Assembly: GCA_946631295.1 (NCBI GenBank)
Contig: CAMOZY010000001.1
Coordinates: 62,001 to 126,000, forward strand
Reading direction: 5' to 3'
Length of the DNA: 64,000 nt
Origin: an uncultured Lachnospiraceae bacterium
Lineage (GTDB): Bacteria > Bacillota > Clostridia > Lachnospirales > Lachnospiraceae
The notes below the pieces were generated by a model that had not been told where the DNA came from, did no database searches, and saw only the letters and a list, made by a program, of their open reading frames with translations. Numbering within the stretch: position 1 is the first letter of the stretch; the number at the start of each line of letters is the position of its first letter. The position numbers and the translations under genes are program-made. Below are positions 1 to 7,900 of this stretch, piece by piece.

Positions 1-240
1 TGCTTCGCTCTGCAGCTCCTCCATCCTCTTTCGAAGTGTTTCCGGTGAGGCATTATGATGGGATGCTTTGTAATGCGGAGTCAGGATCATCCTGTCAATC
101 CCGCTCTTTTCCGCAATCCTGAGCATTTCGAGCGATTCGTCCATGTCTTCCGATCCGTCATCAACTCCCGGGAGAACATGGCAGTGAATATCCGTCATCC
201 GAAGCTCGTAACTGTTTTTTTCATTCCTGAATCTGAACAC
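1..240 (-). CDS. CpsB/YwqE-type protein-tyrosine phosphatase (PHP superfamily), 3' end beyond window
   Basis: The ORF track omits this ORF because it runs off the left edge. The minus strand reads MTDIHCHVLPGVDDGS, the metal-binding amino terminus of the CpsB/CapC/YwqE manganese-dependent tyrosine phosphatases that control capsule and exopolysaccharide kinases, followed by a D..ESLEML..A...GI...I.TPHY segment also typical of the family. Only about 66-80 residues of roughly 250 are present. The start is uncertain: ATG at 198 gives the usual family start, but a GTG at 240 is preceded by GGAGG at 4 bases and is in frame. The cohesin-like gene ends 14 bases upstream, so the two are probably co-transcribed. 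Family assignment comes from recognised motifs; a role in exopolysaccharide control is inferred. Confidence 0.8.
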   Translation of the reverse strand, partial: MFRFRNEKNSYELRMTDIHCHVLPGVDDGSEDMDESLEMLRIAEKSGIDRMILTPHYKASHHNASPETLRKRMEELQSEA

Positions 241-254
241 CCTGCCTCCACGAC

Positions 255-1406
255 TCAATGGTCTGTAAGATCTGTATTATCTGTACGATCTGAATTATCT
301 GTATGATCTGCATGATCCTCAGACCTGTCAGAGCCTTCGGTTTCAATGTTTATGAATTCAATTCCTTCTTCGTCAAAATCAGCAAATTCAAGATTGCCCT
401 CGGTCAGTTTTTCTTCGATCTCCAGTCTTTCTTCTTCCCTGCGTCTCTTTGACGATCCGGTTCTTCTTGAAAGAAGCATCATGACATCGATCCACAGGAC
501 AATGAAGATAACTGCGATTATCAAAATGGCAATGGGATTACTGAAAAACGACTTCCTGTTTTCCGTAAGAGGCTGCTCTTCCTCGGTCCAAATGGCACCT
601 GCGGATTCCTGTACCGCTTCGCCTGTACCGGACTCTTCCTGTGCCTGGAGGTCTCCCACGAATTCACCTGTCTCACCGTCCGAAGTATCGGATTGAACTT
701 CATCTGTCTGAGTGTCAGATGTCGAAACATTTGTCTGAGCATCTGTTACCTGATCATCTGTCTGGGTTTCAGATGTCTGGTCAGCTGCCTGAACATCCGT
801 TGTCTGAGCATCAGTCTGGGTATCAGGTGCCGAATTATCTGTCTGAGCATCATCAGCCTGATCATCCGTCTTCGCTCCCGGCTCATTGATGGTAACAGGA
901 GCCATGGCAAGACCGGTCAATGTATATTCCGTAATTCCCCCTGCAGGTACTGATACCGGAACGCCGTCCGCGCCTAAAGCAATCGTAGTGGGAACGTAAT
1001 GTACCACTGCCGACTCTGCATAAACAACTGCCGATCCGCTGCTGACAGCTTCAAACTTCAGGATTCTCTTTATGCTCGTTCCAAACGTGCTTCCTGATCC
1101 CGTGATCTGAAGTGCACCGTTTGCGGTATCCGCCAGATCGGCACCTTCAACATATATAAGATGCTGAGTATCATATCTGATGATGACGGTGTAATCGCAT
1201 GCACCGAAATCCGACTTTACATATACTCCAAGAGGAAAGGTTTCTCCTCTGTCTGCCTCATACTGATGGGAACCGAATGTCACCGCTGCATTTGCCGCCC
1301 TGACATCCATCGGAAAACACAATACAAGCACCTGCAGCAGCACAAAGCACATAACAGGTCCAATGCATCGGAAGATCTTTTTATTTTTTGCGGATCGGTT
1401 TTTCAC
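255..1406 (-). CDS. Membrane-anchored extracellular protein with a cohesin-like domain
   Basis: Start is GTG at 1406. A signal peptide or signal anchor (residues about 10-38, ending VRAANA) precedes a beta-sandwich region (about 40-140) with the spacing and hydrophobic pattern of cohesin domains (V..G..F.L.V.......G......IRYD...L). A Thr/Asp/Gln-rich linker (about 175-260) is made of repeated TD/AQTD units. One transmembrane helix (about 292-312) and a basic-then-acidic cytoplasmic tail ending in TDN/TDH repeats follow. I infer an extracellular scaffold-like or adhesive domain held by a C-terminal anchor. No dockerin gene is visible nearby. The DNA of the linker (roughly 690-880) and tail (roughly 270-320) is visibly repetitive. 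The next gene in the same direction is the CpsB-type phosphatase, so a link to cell-surface polymer control is possible. The cohesin call is by fold pattern, not a confirmed match. Confidence 0.6.
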   Translation of the reverse strand: MKNRSAKNKKIFRCIGPVMCFVLLQVLVLCFPMDVRAANAAVTFGSHQYEADRGETFPLGVYVKSDFGACDYTVIIRYDTQHLIYVEGADLADTANGALQITGSGSTFGTSIKRILKFEAVSSGSAVVYAESAVVHYVPTTIALGADGVPVSVPAGGITEYTLTGLAMAPVTINEPGAKTDDQADDAQTDNSAPDTQTDAQTTDVQAADQTSETQTDDQVTDAQTNVSTSDTQTDEVQSDTSDGETGEFVGDLQAQEESGTGEAVQESAGAIWTEEEQPLTENRKSFFSNPIAILIIAVIFIVLWIDVMMLLSRRTGSSKRRREEERLEIEEKLTEGNLEFADFDEEGIEFINIETEGSDRSEDHADHTDNSDRTDNTDLTDH

Positions 1407-1467
1407 CGGTCTGTTACTCTCCTGATCTCAAATAGAAATTCTCACAACAAAAACACAACCGGGTGTT

Positions 1468-1497
1468 TTGACAATCCGACTGCTATACTAATTATAT
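1468..1497 (+). promoter_or_regulatory. Sigma-A-type promoter ahead of the leader ORF and membrane protein
   Basis: A perfect -35 TTGACA (1468-1473) is followed after 18 bases by TTATAT (1492-1497). It points toward the 39-codon leader ORF and the polytopic membrane protein. Confidence 0.55.
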
Positions 1498-1520
1498 GTC
1501 TTTCAGGGGGTGTACGTCAA

Positions 1521-1640
1521 ATGATTAACATACAAAAAACAGCGTTTTTATGCATGTTTCACGGAATTTTGTGTTGCCGGGCAGAGAGGTTTAACGCTCC
1601 GAATGTCATTGACCTTTTCCGGGCTTCATCATATTATTGA
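1521..1640 (+). CDS. Possible 39-residue leader ORF upstream of the membrane protein
   Basis: ATG at 1521 is preceded by AGGGGG at about 10 bases, a far better ribosome binding site than any at the downstream gene. The ORF reads MINIQKTAFLCMFHG and stops at TGA 1638-1640, only 4 bases before the ATG at 1645. That arrangement would let ribosomes re-initiate on the membrane protein. The peptide is Cys-containing and resembles nothing I recognise. It may be a true small protein, a translational-coupling leader, or chance. It overlaps the upstream extension (1603) given for the membrane protein in the ORF track. Confidence 0.35.
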   Translation: MINIQKTAFLCMFHGILCCRAERFNAPNVIDLFRASSYY

Positions 1641-1644
1641 TTTC

Positions 1645-2823
1645 ATGGAAAAGAAAACAGACAAAATCACACTGATAAGCCTGTTTCTGCTCGCAGTAAC
1701 AGTGCTTTTCGTCTACATCATAAACTCAAAGATCCCCTTCATGATGGACGATCTGTGGTATTCCACCCTCCTTTATTCAAACGAACCCGTGCGTTCGCTG
1801 TCAGACATCATATCTGCACAGGTCTGGCACTGGAATAACTGGGGCGGACGCAGCATGACACACGGCCTCCTTCAGATCATCCTGATAATGGGAGAAAGGG
1901 CCGCGGATATACTTAATACCATCTTTGTACTCATACTTTCAGCGGTCATAACCCTCACCTCTTCAATCTCTTTCGGAAAAGTACGCAGATTCCCTGTTTA
2001 TCTTCTCGCAGGAGCAGGACTTCTCCTCGGGCTGAACGCAAACTGGAAGATGAGCATGTTCTGGGAGGCAGGAGCCGCCAATTACCTGTACATAACGGTA
2101 TTCATAATGCTGTTCCTGCTCTGCTATCTCAGAGAAGTTCCCGAAAAGAAGCCCCTCGGGGAAAAGAATGCAGATCCCGCGGATACTTCATCAGCCATCT
2201 CACAGCTTCCGGGAATAGCCGTCTGGATCATCCCGCTTGCCATCCTCACCGGGTGGAGCAACGAGAATATGGGACCGACCTGCTTTGTGATCTCCGTCCT
2301 CGTCATGATCATTTTGCTCCGTACGGGCGGCAGGATCCGCTTCTGGATGATCGAAGGAAGCGTATTATCCCTGGCAGGCTCTGTCATGTGTATCATAGCC
2401 CCGGGCAATTTCGTAAGAAGTTCTCAGATTCCCAAAAAAGGCGCCCTCTGGACTCTTTTCCTGAGATGCTATTCCGAGTGCTGTGCAGCGTTCAAATTCC
2501 AGCTCTATGCCGTACTGACGCTTGCTGCGATACTCATCATCAGCACCGTTTTCTGCGGAATAAAGCTTAAGAATTCCGAAAAGCTCCTGCTTCTTGCATC
2601 CCTCATGTCCTGGGGAGCCATGATACTCTCACCTCACTATCCGGACAGAGCAACCTTCGGAACGATGTGCCTTATGATATGCGTGATCATCTCGCGCTCG
2701 GCACTTGTCATAAAAGAGAAAAAAGAGGCATATCTGCCTCTTTATCTCGGATTTATCATAATCTGGCTTAAAGGTATGTTCGACCTGGGCGAATTCCTCT
2801 CAGCGGTACTTGGCTGGATCTGA
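1645..2823 (+). CDS. Polytopic membrane protein, DUF6056/GtrII-like
   Basis: A 392-residue protein with about ten hydrophobic helices. Near the N terminus it has the pattern PFMMDDLWY, followed by a short region containing WNNWGGRSMTH. This matches the acidic-pair-plus-GR loop of membrane proteins annotated as DUF6056 and related to glucosyl/lipid-linked-sugar transferases of the GT-C/GtrII type (recalled from memory). The start is placed at 1645 (MEKKTDK) rather than the track start at 1603. Neither has a strong Shine-Dalgarno sequence, but 1645 lies 4 bases after the stop of a leader ORF that has one. It could be a glycosyltransferase modifying surface polymers, which would suit the phosphatase and surface protein encoded divergently. 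Function is not established. Confidence 0.6.
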   Translation: MEKKTDKITLISLFLLAVTVLFVYIINSKIPFMMDDLWYSTLLYSNEPVRSLSDIISAQVWHWNNWGGRSMTHGLLQIILIMGERAADILNTIFVLILSAVITLTSSISFGKVRRFPVYLLAGAGLLLGLNANWKMSMFWEAGAANYLYITVFIMLFLLCYLREVPEKKPLGEKNADPADTSSAISQLPGIAVWIIPLAILTGWSNENMGPTCFVISVLVMIILLRTGGRIRFWMIEGSVLSLAGSVMCIIAPGNFVRSSQIPKKGALWTLFLRCYSECCAAFKFQLYAVLTLAAILIISTVFCGIKLKNSEKLLLLASLMSWGAMILSPHYPDRATFGTMCLMICVIISRSALVIKEKKEAYLPLYLGFIIIWLKGMFDLGEFLSAVLGWI

Positions 2824-2878
2824 ACAGTTCACCCTGTACCGGGACGGATATGCCGGATCACGCGGCCAAGCCATGCGT

Positions 2879-4477
2879 TTATCTGATCACTGCATGATGA
2901 GGTGATTCATCATACTCCTTCATAAATTCTTTGGTATAATCGGCATCGGATCTGCATGGAGCATATACGGTGCCGTATTTTTGTCTGGTTTCTTCACCTT
3001 TTCCGGTGATAAGAAGAACTGTAGGTTTTCTTACTTCCATAATGGCCTTGTGGATTGCCGCGCCTCTGTCTTCAATCTCCTCATATTCGATCCCCGCTTC
3101 GGCAGCATACTTTGCCACCTCAGCTGAAATCTCTTCAGCAGGATCAGGACCCGGATCTTCTGCGCATATATACAGCTTATCCGCATACTTTGCGGCAGTC
3201 TGAGGAAGCTCATATCTTCGCTGATATGCTTTTCCACCGGGACATCCGAATATTCCTACGATGCGTGATCCGGGATATTCTTTTTTAGCCGATGAATACA
3301 GGGCTTCGAAGCTGAGTTTGTTATGGGCATAGTCGACAAATGCGTGAACCAGTCCGTCAGCACTCCTGTAATGCTCCATTCTTCCGGGCGATTTAGCCTT
3401 GCGCAGGCCATTTTTTATGCATTCAAGAGGAATTCCGTAAACAGACGATGCAGCAATAACGCCCAGTGCATTTTCAACATTGAACAGGCCGGGCATGGTA
3501 AGTTCGAATTCTTCATCAAAGTCTTCACAGTCTGCTGTAGCAGGCTTACCGTTTTTCAGTGATGCATCATCAGCTTTTCCTGCTGCTTTACTGATAACTC
3601 TGAAGAAAATACTGTCGCCTTCCTTACGTACATCATATGCATAATAGTCCGCAGACTTATCTTTACAGCTGAATGTGATGATCCTTTCAGAAGCCTCAGC
3701 CTCCTTCAAAACTCTGTCGATGCAGTCAGAATCAAGATTCACAACAGCCGTCTCAGTCAGCGCAAACATCTTCATCTTGGACGCAAGATAATCCTCGAAA
3801 TCCGCATGTTCATTAGGGCTGATATGATCCTCGGAAATGTTCATGAACACTCCGACATCAAAGTTTACCCCCAAAACTCTGTCATACTTAAGGGCCTGAC
3901 TTGAAACCTCCATCTCAAGAAATTCTATCCCGCTTGATACGGCATTATCGAAATGCATATGCAGTTCAAGGGATTCGGCAGTCGTTATATGAGATTCTTC
4001 CCTTATGACGCCGTCATAATTATCAATGGACGAAAGAACGGCGCTCTCTTTTTTTCCAAGGCTGTTAAGGTATTCATCCACAACATACTTCATGTAATAG
4101 GTTGAAGTTGATTTACCTTTGGTTCCTCCAAAGGCTGTTATTTTGAGCTTATTCTGGGGACAGTCATAGAACAGATCTCCCAAAACAGGCATAGTCTTTC
4201 TGATATCGGAGACGATGATTGCAGGAACATCGCTGCCTTCGGGGTATTCGGTTTCGGAAATATAGGAAACAGCTCCGTCAGATATTGCATTCTTAAGATA
4301 TTCAGGTTTAAAAGCAGCTCCTTTGCACACAAATAATGTGCCCGGCTTTACCTGCCTTGAATCATATGTAACATAGGATATCTCCGCAGAAAACTTATCC
4401 TCTCCCATGCATCTGACCAGAAGGCCTTTTTCTTCGATGGCTTTTTTATATTCGTCTAAATGTAAAATCTTACTCAT
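2879..4477 (-). CDS. murE: MurE-like Mur ligase with a non-DNPR substrate motif
   Basis: A 532-residue Mur ligase. It has a MurE-type N-terminal UDP-binding domain with YDSRQVKPGTLFVCKG, an ATP-binding loop GTKGKST at about residue 116, the central-domain segment MEVSSQAL, and a C-terminal domain with FVDYAHN. MurE adds the third residue of the peptidoglycan stem. In meso-diaminopimelate-adding enzymes the specificity motif is DNPR; here the equivalent position (about residues 439-446) reads AEDPGPD, so the added amino acid is probably not mDAP and may be L-Lys or another diamine. It is the last gene of an operon with an aspartate racemase (50 bases upstream) and a D-aspartate-ligase-like ATP-grasp enzyme, which implies a modified stem/bridge peptide. 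Whether the genome also has a canonical MurE cannot be seen here. Confidence 0.82.
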   Translation of the reverse strand: MSKILHLDEYKKAIEEKGLLVRCMGEDKFSAEISYVTYDSRQVKPGTLFVCKGAAFKPEYLKNAISDGAVSYISETEYPEGSDVPAIIVSDIRKTMPVLGDLFYDCPQNKLKITAFGGTKGKSTSTYYMKYVVDEYLNSLGKKESAVLSSIDNYDGVIREESHITTAESLELHMHFDNAVSSGIEFLEMEVSSQALKYDRVLGVNFDVGVFMNISEDHISPNEHADFEDYLASKMKMFALTETAVVNLDSDCIDRVLKEAEASERIITFSCKDKSADYYAYDVRKEGDSIFFRVISKAAGKADDASLKNGKPATADCEDFDEEFELTMPGLFNVENALGVIAASSVYGIPLECIKNGLRKAKSPGRMEHYRSADGLVHAFVDYAHNKLSFEALYSSAKKEYPGSRIVGIFGCPGGKAYQRRYELPQTAAKYADKLYICAEDPGPDPAEEISAEVAKYAAEAGIEYEEIEDRGAAIHKAIMEVRKPTVLLITGKGEETRQKYGTVYAPCRSDADYTKEFMKEYDESPHHAVIR

Positions 4478-4527
4478 GTCATTACCGTCAGTTTAATTTT
4501 TTGCTCTTCATAAAAAAGAGCTTATGA

Positions 4528-5235
4528 TCATAATTCTTCGTACAAAGCTCCACTTCGCAAAATGGATTCTCTTACCAGGACATCCAGTGCATCGATGCAG
4601 TGGGCAGGAACCTTGTGGTGCTTTTTGTATACGCTGAGTTCGGTACACGCAAGTATTATCACATTGCATCCCTTCTCCTGAAGATTGCAGACAGCATCGT
4701 GGAATTTATCCTCATCACCGAGCTTTCCGGCCTTAATATCGTCATAGATAAGGGACATTACTTTCTTCTGATATTCAGGATCCGGAATATCAGATTCAAG
4801 TCCGTATTTCGAGCAGGCGTTCTGATAAAGACCGGTCTTGACCGCACCATCCGTTGCCATGATCCCCACTTTTCTGACCTTGATCTCTCCCTCTGCGATA
4901 GTCCTGGCAGTTTCATCGATCATGTTTATGACAGGAATGTCAGTCATTGCCTGTATCTTATCAATAAAGAAATGAGATGTATTACAGGGAATGGCAATAT
5001 TACCTGCTCCGCATTTTTCAAGCTTTTCAATCTCGCCCTTCATTGCCTTAAGAAGTGCATCATATTCACCCGTATTGATTGCTTCCGTCCTGTCGGGCAT
5101 TGATGCGTGGCTCAGAATGACCATATCTATATGATCCTGATCCCTGAGAGCCCTGGTATGAGCGATGACTTCCTCATAGAAATATGCAGTTGCCTCGGGT
5201 CCCATTCCGCCGATCACGCCTAAAATCTTCTTCAT
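4528..5235 (-). CDS. Aspartate/glutamate racemase family protein
   Basis: A 235-residue protein of the PLP-independent Asp/Glu racemase family. The N terminus VIGGMGPEAT is characteristic of aspartate racemases. The two catalytic cysteines are visible: C84 in IPCNTSH and C197 in LACTELS. It should interconvert L- and D-aspartate in the cytoplasm. Placement between a D-aspartate-ligase-like gene and a MurE-like gene suggests its product is used for cell-wall synthesis. In Enterococcus faecium an Asp racemase is likewise paired with the D-Asp ligase Aslfm. Length is normal for the family. Broad-specificity racemisation of glutamate or another amino acid cannot be excluded from sequence. Confidence 0.85.
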   Translation of the reverse strand: MKKILGVIGGMGPEATAYFYEEVIAHTRALRDQDHIDMVILSHASMPDRTEAINTGEYDALLKAMKGEIEKLEKCGAGNIAIPCNTSHFFIDKIQAMTDIPVINMIDETARTIAEGEIKVRKVGIMATDGAVKTGLYQNACSKYGLESDIPDPEYQKKVMSLIYDDIKAGKLGDEDKFHDAVCNLQEKGCNVIILACTELSVYKKHHKVPAHCIDALDVLVRESILRSGALYEEL

Positions 5236-5326
5236 TCAGTCAACCTCTTATACGTACCTGCATGCTTAAAACTGTTCATCCGCTGCAGATCTGTACGCGT
5301 AAACCGTCACCCAGCAATCTGTGGCT

Positions 5327-6544
5327 TTAGCTGTAATACTTTTTGAACTTCACATAATGGCTGAAATATGTTCTGATCATCCTGTACATGCGGTCCGGTT
5401 TGCTGTCGCCCTTTAAAAATACCGGATTTACAACCTGACCCGAGCTCCACAGTTTCTTCATTCGTGACTTAAGCTCCGGATCTTTGACATACTTAAGTGC
5501 AACGCCCTTGGGAACTACAGTCCACAGATGCTCTTCCTCCGCATACTTAAGTGGAAGGTCCTTACCGTAAAAGAAATCCTCTGTGATATATTCCGCCACA
5601 TTGAATCCTGAACCTGTGACATAGAAATTACTTCTTCCCTGTCTTGTATTTATCTCAAAGAATTTGAATTTTCCGTCACGCGTGTCATATTTTATATCGA
5701 AATTTGAAAAGCCTACATAGTGCATGGATTCAAGAAGATTCTTCACTTTCTCCATGAGTTCCTTATTGGGCTCTGTTATTATAAGTGCATGATTGCCGAG
5801 TCCGTGAGGAGTATGCTCTTCAAGAAGCACATGTCCGAGACACATCATCTTAACCTTGCCGTTATGATCCGAATATGATGTGAGGACTCTCATGAATTCA
5901 TCATTTCCCGGGATCATATCCTGTATGATCATTTTATCGGTATATCCGGCTGAATAAATATCATTCAGCACACTTATAAGTTCCTTTCTGTCATGTATCG
6001 TATATACCTTCTTCTGTGTTCCGAAGGGATGCTCCCAGTACTGGATGCCATTCGAGGGTTTCATGATCACGGGATAAGGGAAATTCATCTCGAAATCATC
6101 GCCCATGCTCCTGTCATAAATAACGGTTCCGGGATAATCGATTCCCCACTTGTCACAGAGCCCGTAGAAGGTTTCCTTCATCTGAAGAGAATGCATCAGA
6201 TCATAATCTATATAGGGAGTGATGATGTTATCAGCAAGTTCACTCTTATGCTTTGAACAAAGCGCAACATATGAATCTCCGCAGCCCACAAGAAGGATCG
6301 TTTTATCCTTATGTTCAGCTGCAAAATCATTGATCCTCTTTACGAAATACTCATCCGTTTCAATCCTGGGATCAGCCTCGTATTCAATTATCCTGCTTCC
6401 ATAGCTTGGACCTGTTGGGAATTTGCCGAAAACGTAACACTTTACGTTATATTTTTCGTAGAATGCTCTTGATACGCTGTAGGTATTGATGTCTCCCCCG
6501 AGCATTACGGGAATGAATTCTTTTTCGGTAAAGCTTAATGACAT
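5327..6544 (-). CDS. ATP-grasp ligase resembling D-aspartate ligase (Aslfm type)
   Basis: A 405-residue ATP-grasp protein. The N terminus EFIPVMLGGDINTY, the LLVGCGDSY and TPYIDYDLM segments, the KMMCLG strand and the metal-binding FEINTRQGRS follow the order I remember for Enterococcus Aslfm. Aslfm ligates D-Asp to the epsilon-amino group of lysine in the peptidoglycan precursor. The start is placed at ATG 6544 (MSLSF), 8 bases after an AGGA Shine-Dalgarno, rather than at the track start 6589. It is first in an operon with aspartate racemase and MurE-like genes, which supports the substrate guess. ATP-grasp carboxylate-amine ligases are numerous in this family of bacteria, so the exact acceptor is inferred from context. 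Confidence 0.75.
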   Translation of the reverse strand: MSLSFTEKEFIPVMLGGDINTYSVSRAFYEKYNVKCYVFGKFPTGPSYGSRIIEYEADPRIETDEYFVKRINDFAAEHKDKTILLVGCGDSYVALCSKHKSELADNIITPYIDYDLMHSLQMKETFYGLCDKWGIDYPGTVIYDRSMGDDFEMNFPYPVIMKPSNGIQYWEHPFGTQKKVYTIHDRKELISVLNDIYSAGYTDKMIIQDMIPGNDEFMRVLTSYSDHNGKVKMMCLGHVLLEEHTPHGLGNHALIITEPNKELMEKVKNLLESMHYVGFSNFDIKYDTRDGKFKFFEINTRQGRSNFYVTGSGFNVAEYITEDFFYGKDLPLKYAEEEHLWTVVPKGVALKYVKDPELKSRMKKLWSSGQVVNPVFLKGDSKPDRMYRMIRTYFSHYVKFKKYYS

Positions 6545-6575
6545 TACGCTCTTCCTCTCTAAAAAATAATCCAGA

Positions 6576-6586
6576 TAAGTATACCA
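6576..6586 (-). promoter_or_regulatory. Extended -10 promoter of the D-Asp ligase/racemase/MurE operon
   Basis: On the minus strand TGGTATACT forms an extended -10 element 34 bases ahead of the ATG at 6544. No convincing -35 is visible. The EEP gene starts divergently at 6639. Confidence 0.45.
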
Positions 6587-6638
6587 CAAATCGGGTATTT
6601 AGCGTAAAATAGGTAAGCAATTCAAATGAGGTTTTATT

Positions 6639-7718
6639 ATGAAAAAAATTCTTAAAAAGATAATAAAGATACTGTGCCTGATCATCTTAATACCTGTAGT
6701 GCTGTTTATGCTGATGATCGTCTGGCTTACCATCCGCGAATACAAGCCTGCAGAAAATGAGAAGATTGAAGTTTCGAACGCAAATGAAATCTGTGTAAAA
6801 ACCGGCGAAGAGATACGTATGGTCACCTGGAATATGGGCTGCGGCACCCTTGGTGACAATGCGGATTTTTTCATGGATTACGGAAAAATGGTCTACTCAG
6901 CAGACAAAAACAGAGTAGGCGAAAACCTTAGCGGCATCACCATGATCCTTAAGGAGATAGATGCCGACATCATCAATCTTCAGGAGATAGATACGGATTC
7001 CTCCAGGTCCTATCACATGGATGAAACCTCCGTATTAAGAGAACTGTATCCTGATTTTGACAATACCTTTGCATATAATTACAAGGTTGATTACGTTCCC
7101 TACCCCCTGCCACCCATCGGAAAAGTAGAGAGCGGAATAATGACTCTGTCACGCTTTGATATCTTAGATGCAGAAAGAATACAGCTCCCCTGTCCCTTCA
7201 GATGGCCTGTCAGGGTTGCAAACCTGAAGCGGTGTATTACGATAAACAGGCTGCCTGTCGAAGGTACCGATAAAGAACTGGTTATCATAAATCTTCACCT
7301 TGAAGCATTTGATGACGGCGAAGGCAAGATCGCACAGACCAAAATGCTTGCAGATATTCTTGAAAGTGAACTTCAGAACGGAAATTATATAATCGCTGCA
7401 GGGGATTTTAATCAGTCATTCTCCGGAACCGACATCTCAAAATACCCTGAATATGAAGGGAAATGGCATGCAGGTCTTCTGAACGAAGATGACTTTAATG
7501 AAGCATTCACTTTCTGTCAGGATCCGGAAAGCCCGACGTGCAGAGCCCTTGATCAGCCCTATATAACTGCTGCAGATAAGGAGCATTTCCAGTTTTATGT
7601 CATCGATGGATTCATAGTATCCGAAGGGATTGAGATTTTATCGGTAGAAACTTATGATCATCAGTTTAAATGGACTGATCATAATCCCGTTATCATGGAT
7701 TTCAGGATAACCGGATAA
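6639..7718 (+). CDS. Membrane-anchored endonuclease/exonuclease/phosphatase (EEP) family hydrolase
   Basis: A 359-residue protein with one N-terminal transmembrane helix (about residues 8-30) and an extracellular EEP domain. Motifs seen in order: VTWNMGCG at the domain start, INLQEID (metal-binding Glu), INLHLEAF, AAGDFNQ (catalytic D-x-N) and WTDHNPV (terminal Asp-His). The family includes Mg-dependent phosphodiesterases such as sphingomyelinases and nucleases. The membrane anchor points to a substrate outside the cell, but which phosphodiester is cut cannot be told. GAGG lies 7 bases before the ATG. It is transcribed divergently from the D-Asp ligase operon and followed by a strong hairpin. 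Confidence 0.85.
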   Translation: MKKILKKIIKILCLIILIPVVLFMLMIVWLTIREYKPAENEKIEVSNANEICVKTGEEIRMVTWNMGCGTLGDNADFFMDYGKMVYSADKNRVGENLSGITMILKEIDADIINLQEIDTDSSRSYHMDETSVLRELYPDFDNTFAYNYKVDYVPYPLPPIGKVESGIMTLSRFDILDAERIQLPCPFRWPVRVANLKRCITINRLPVEGTDKELVIINLHLEAFDDGEGKIAQTKMLADILESELQNGNYIIAAGDFNQSFSGTDISKYPEYEGKWHAGLLNEDDFNEAFTFCQDPESPTCRALDQPYITAADKEHFQFYVIDGFIVSEGIEILSVETYDHQFKWTDHNPVIMDFRITG

Positions 7719-7807
7719 TCCCCTGTCAGTATGCATCAGGCAATCTGACCCACAGTTCCCGGAACATATGTGTGTTTTCCAGATAAATATGTGATTTCCA
7801 AATAATC

Positions 7808-7837
7808 AGCCCCTCCCGTAAATGCACGGGAGGGGCT
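7808..7837. terminator. Strong hairpin between convergent EEP and pgi genes
   Basis: The 12-bp stem AGCCCCTCCCGT/ACGGGAGGGGCT has a 6-base loop. There is no long T tract on either side, so it is either a weak intrinsic terminator or an RNA-stabilising structure. It serves the 3' ends of both convergent transcripts. Confidence 0.6.
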
Positions 7838-7900
7838 GTTCATATACATGTCATTCTTATCTGATCTTAAACAGTTCCATCAGATTTCAAACAGTTTTCA

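Noticed and set aside
270-320. Short tandem ATCTGTA/GATCTG repeats, considered as a possible CRISPR or iteron array
   Set aside because: Units are 8-12 bases with no regular spacers and encode the TDN/TDH tail of a protein.
641-953. Plus-strand ORFs of 82 and 86 residues with repeated CLS/SEH units
   Set aside because: They arise from the repetitive Thr/Asp linker codons of the minus-strand surface protein.
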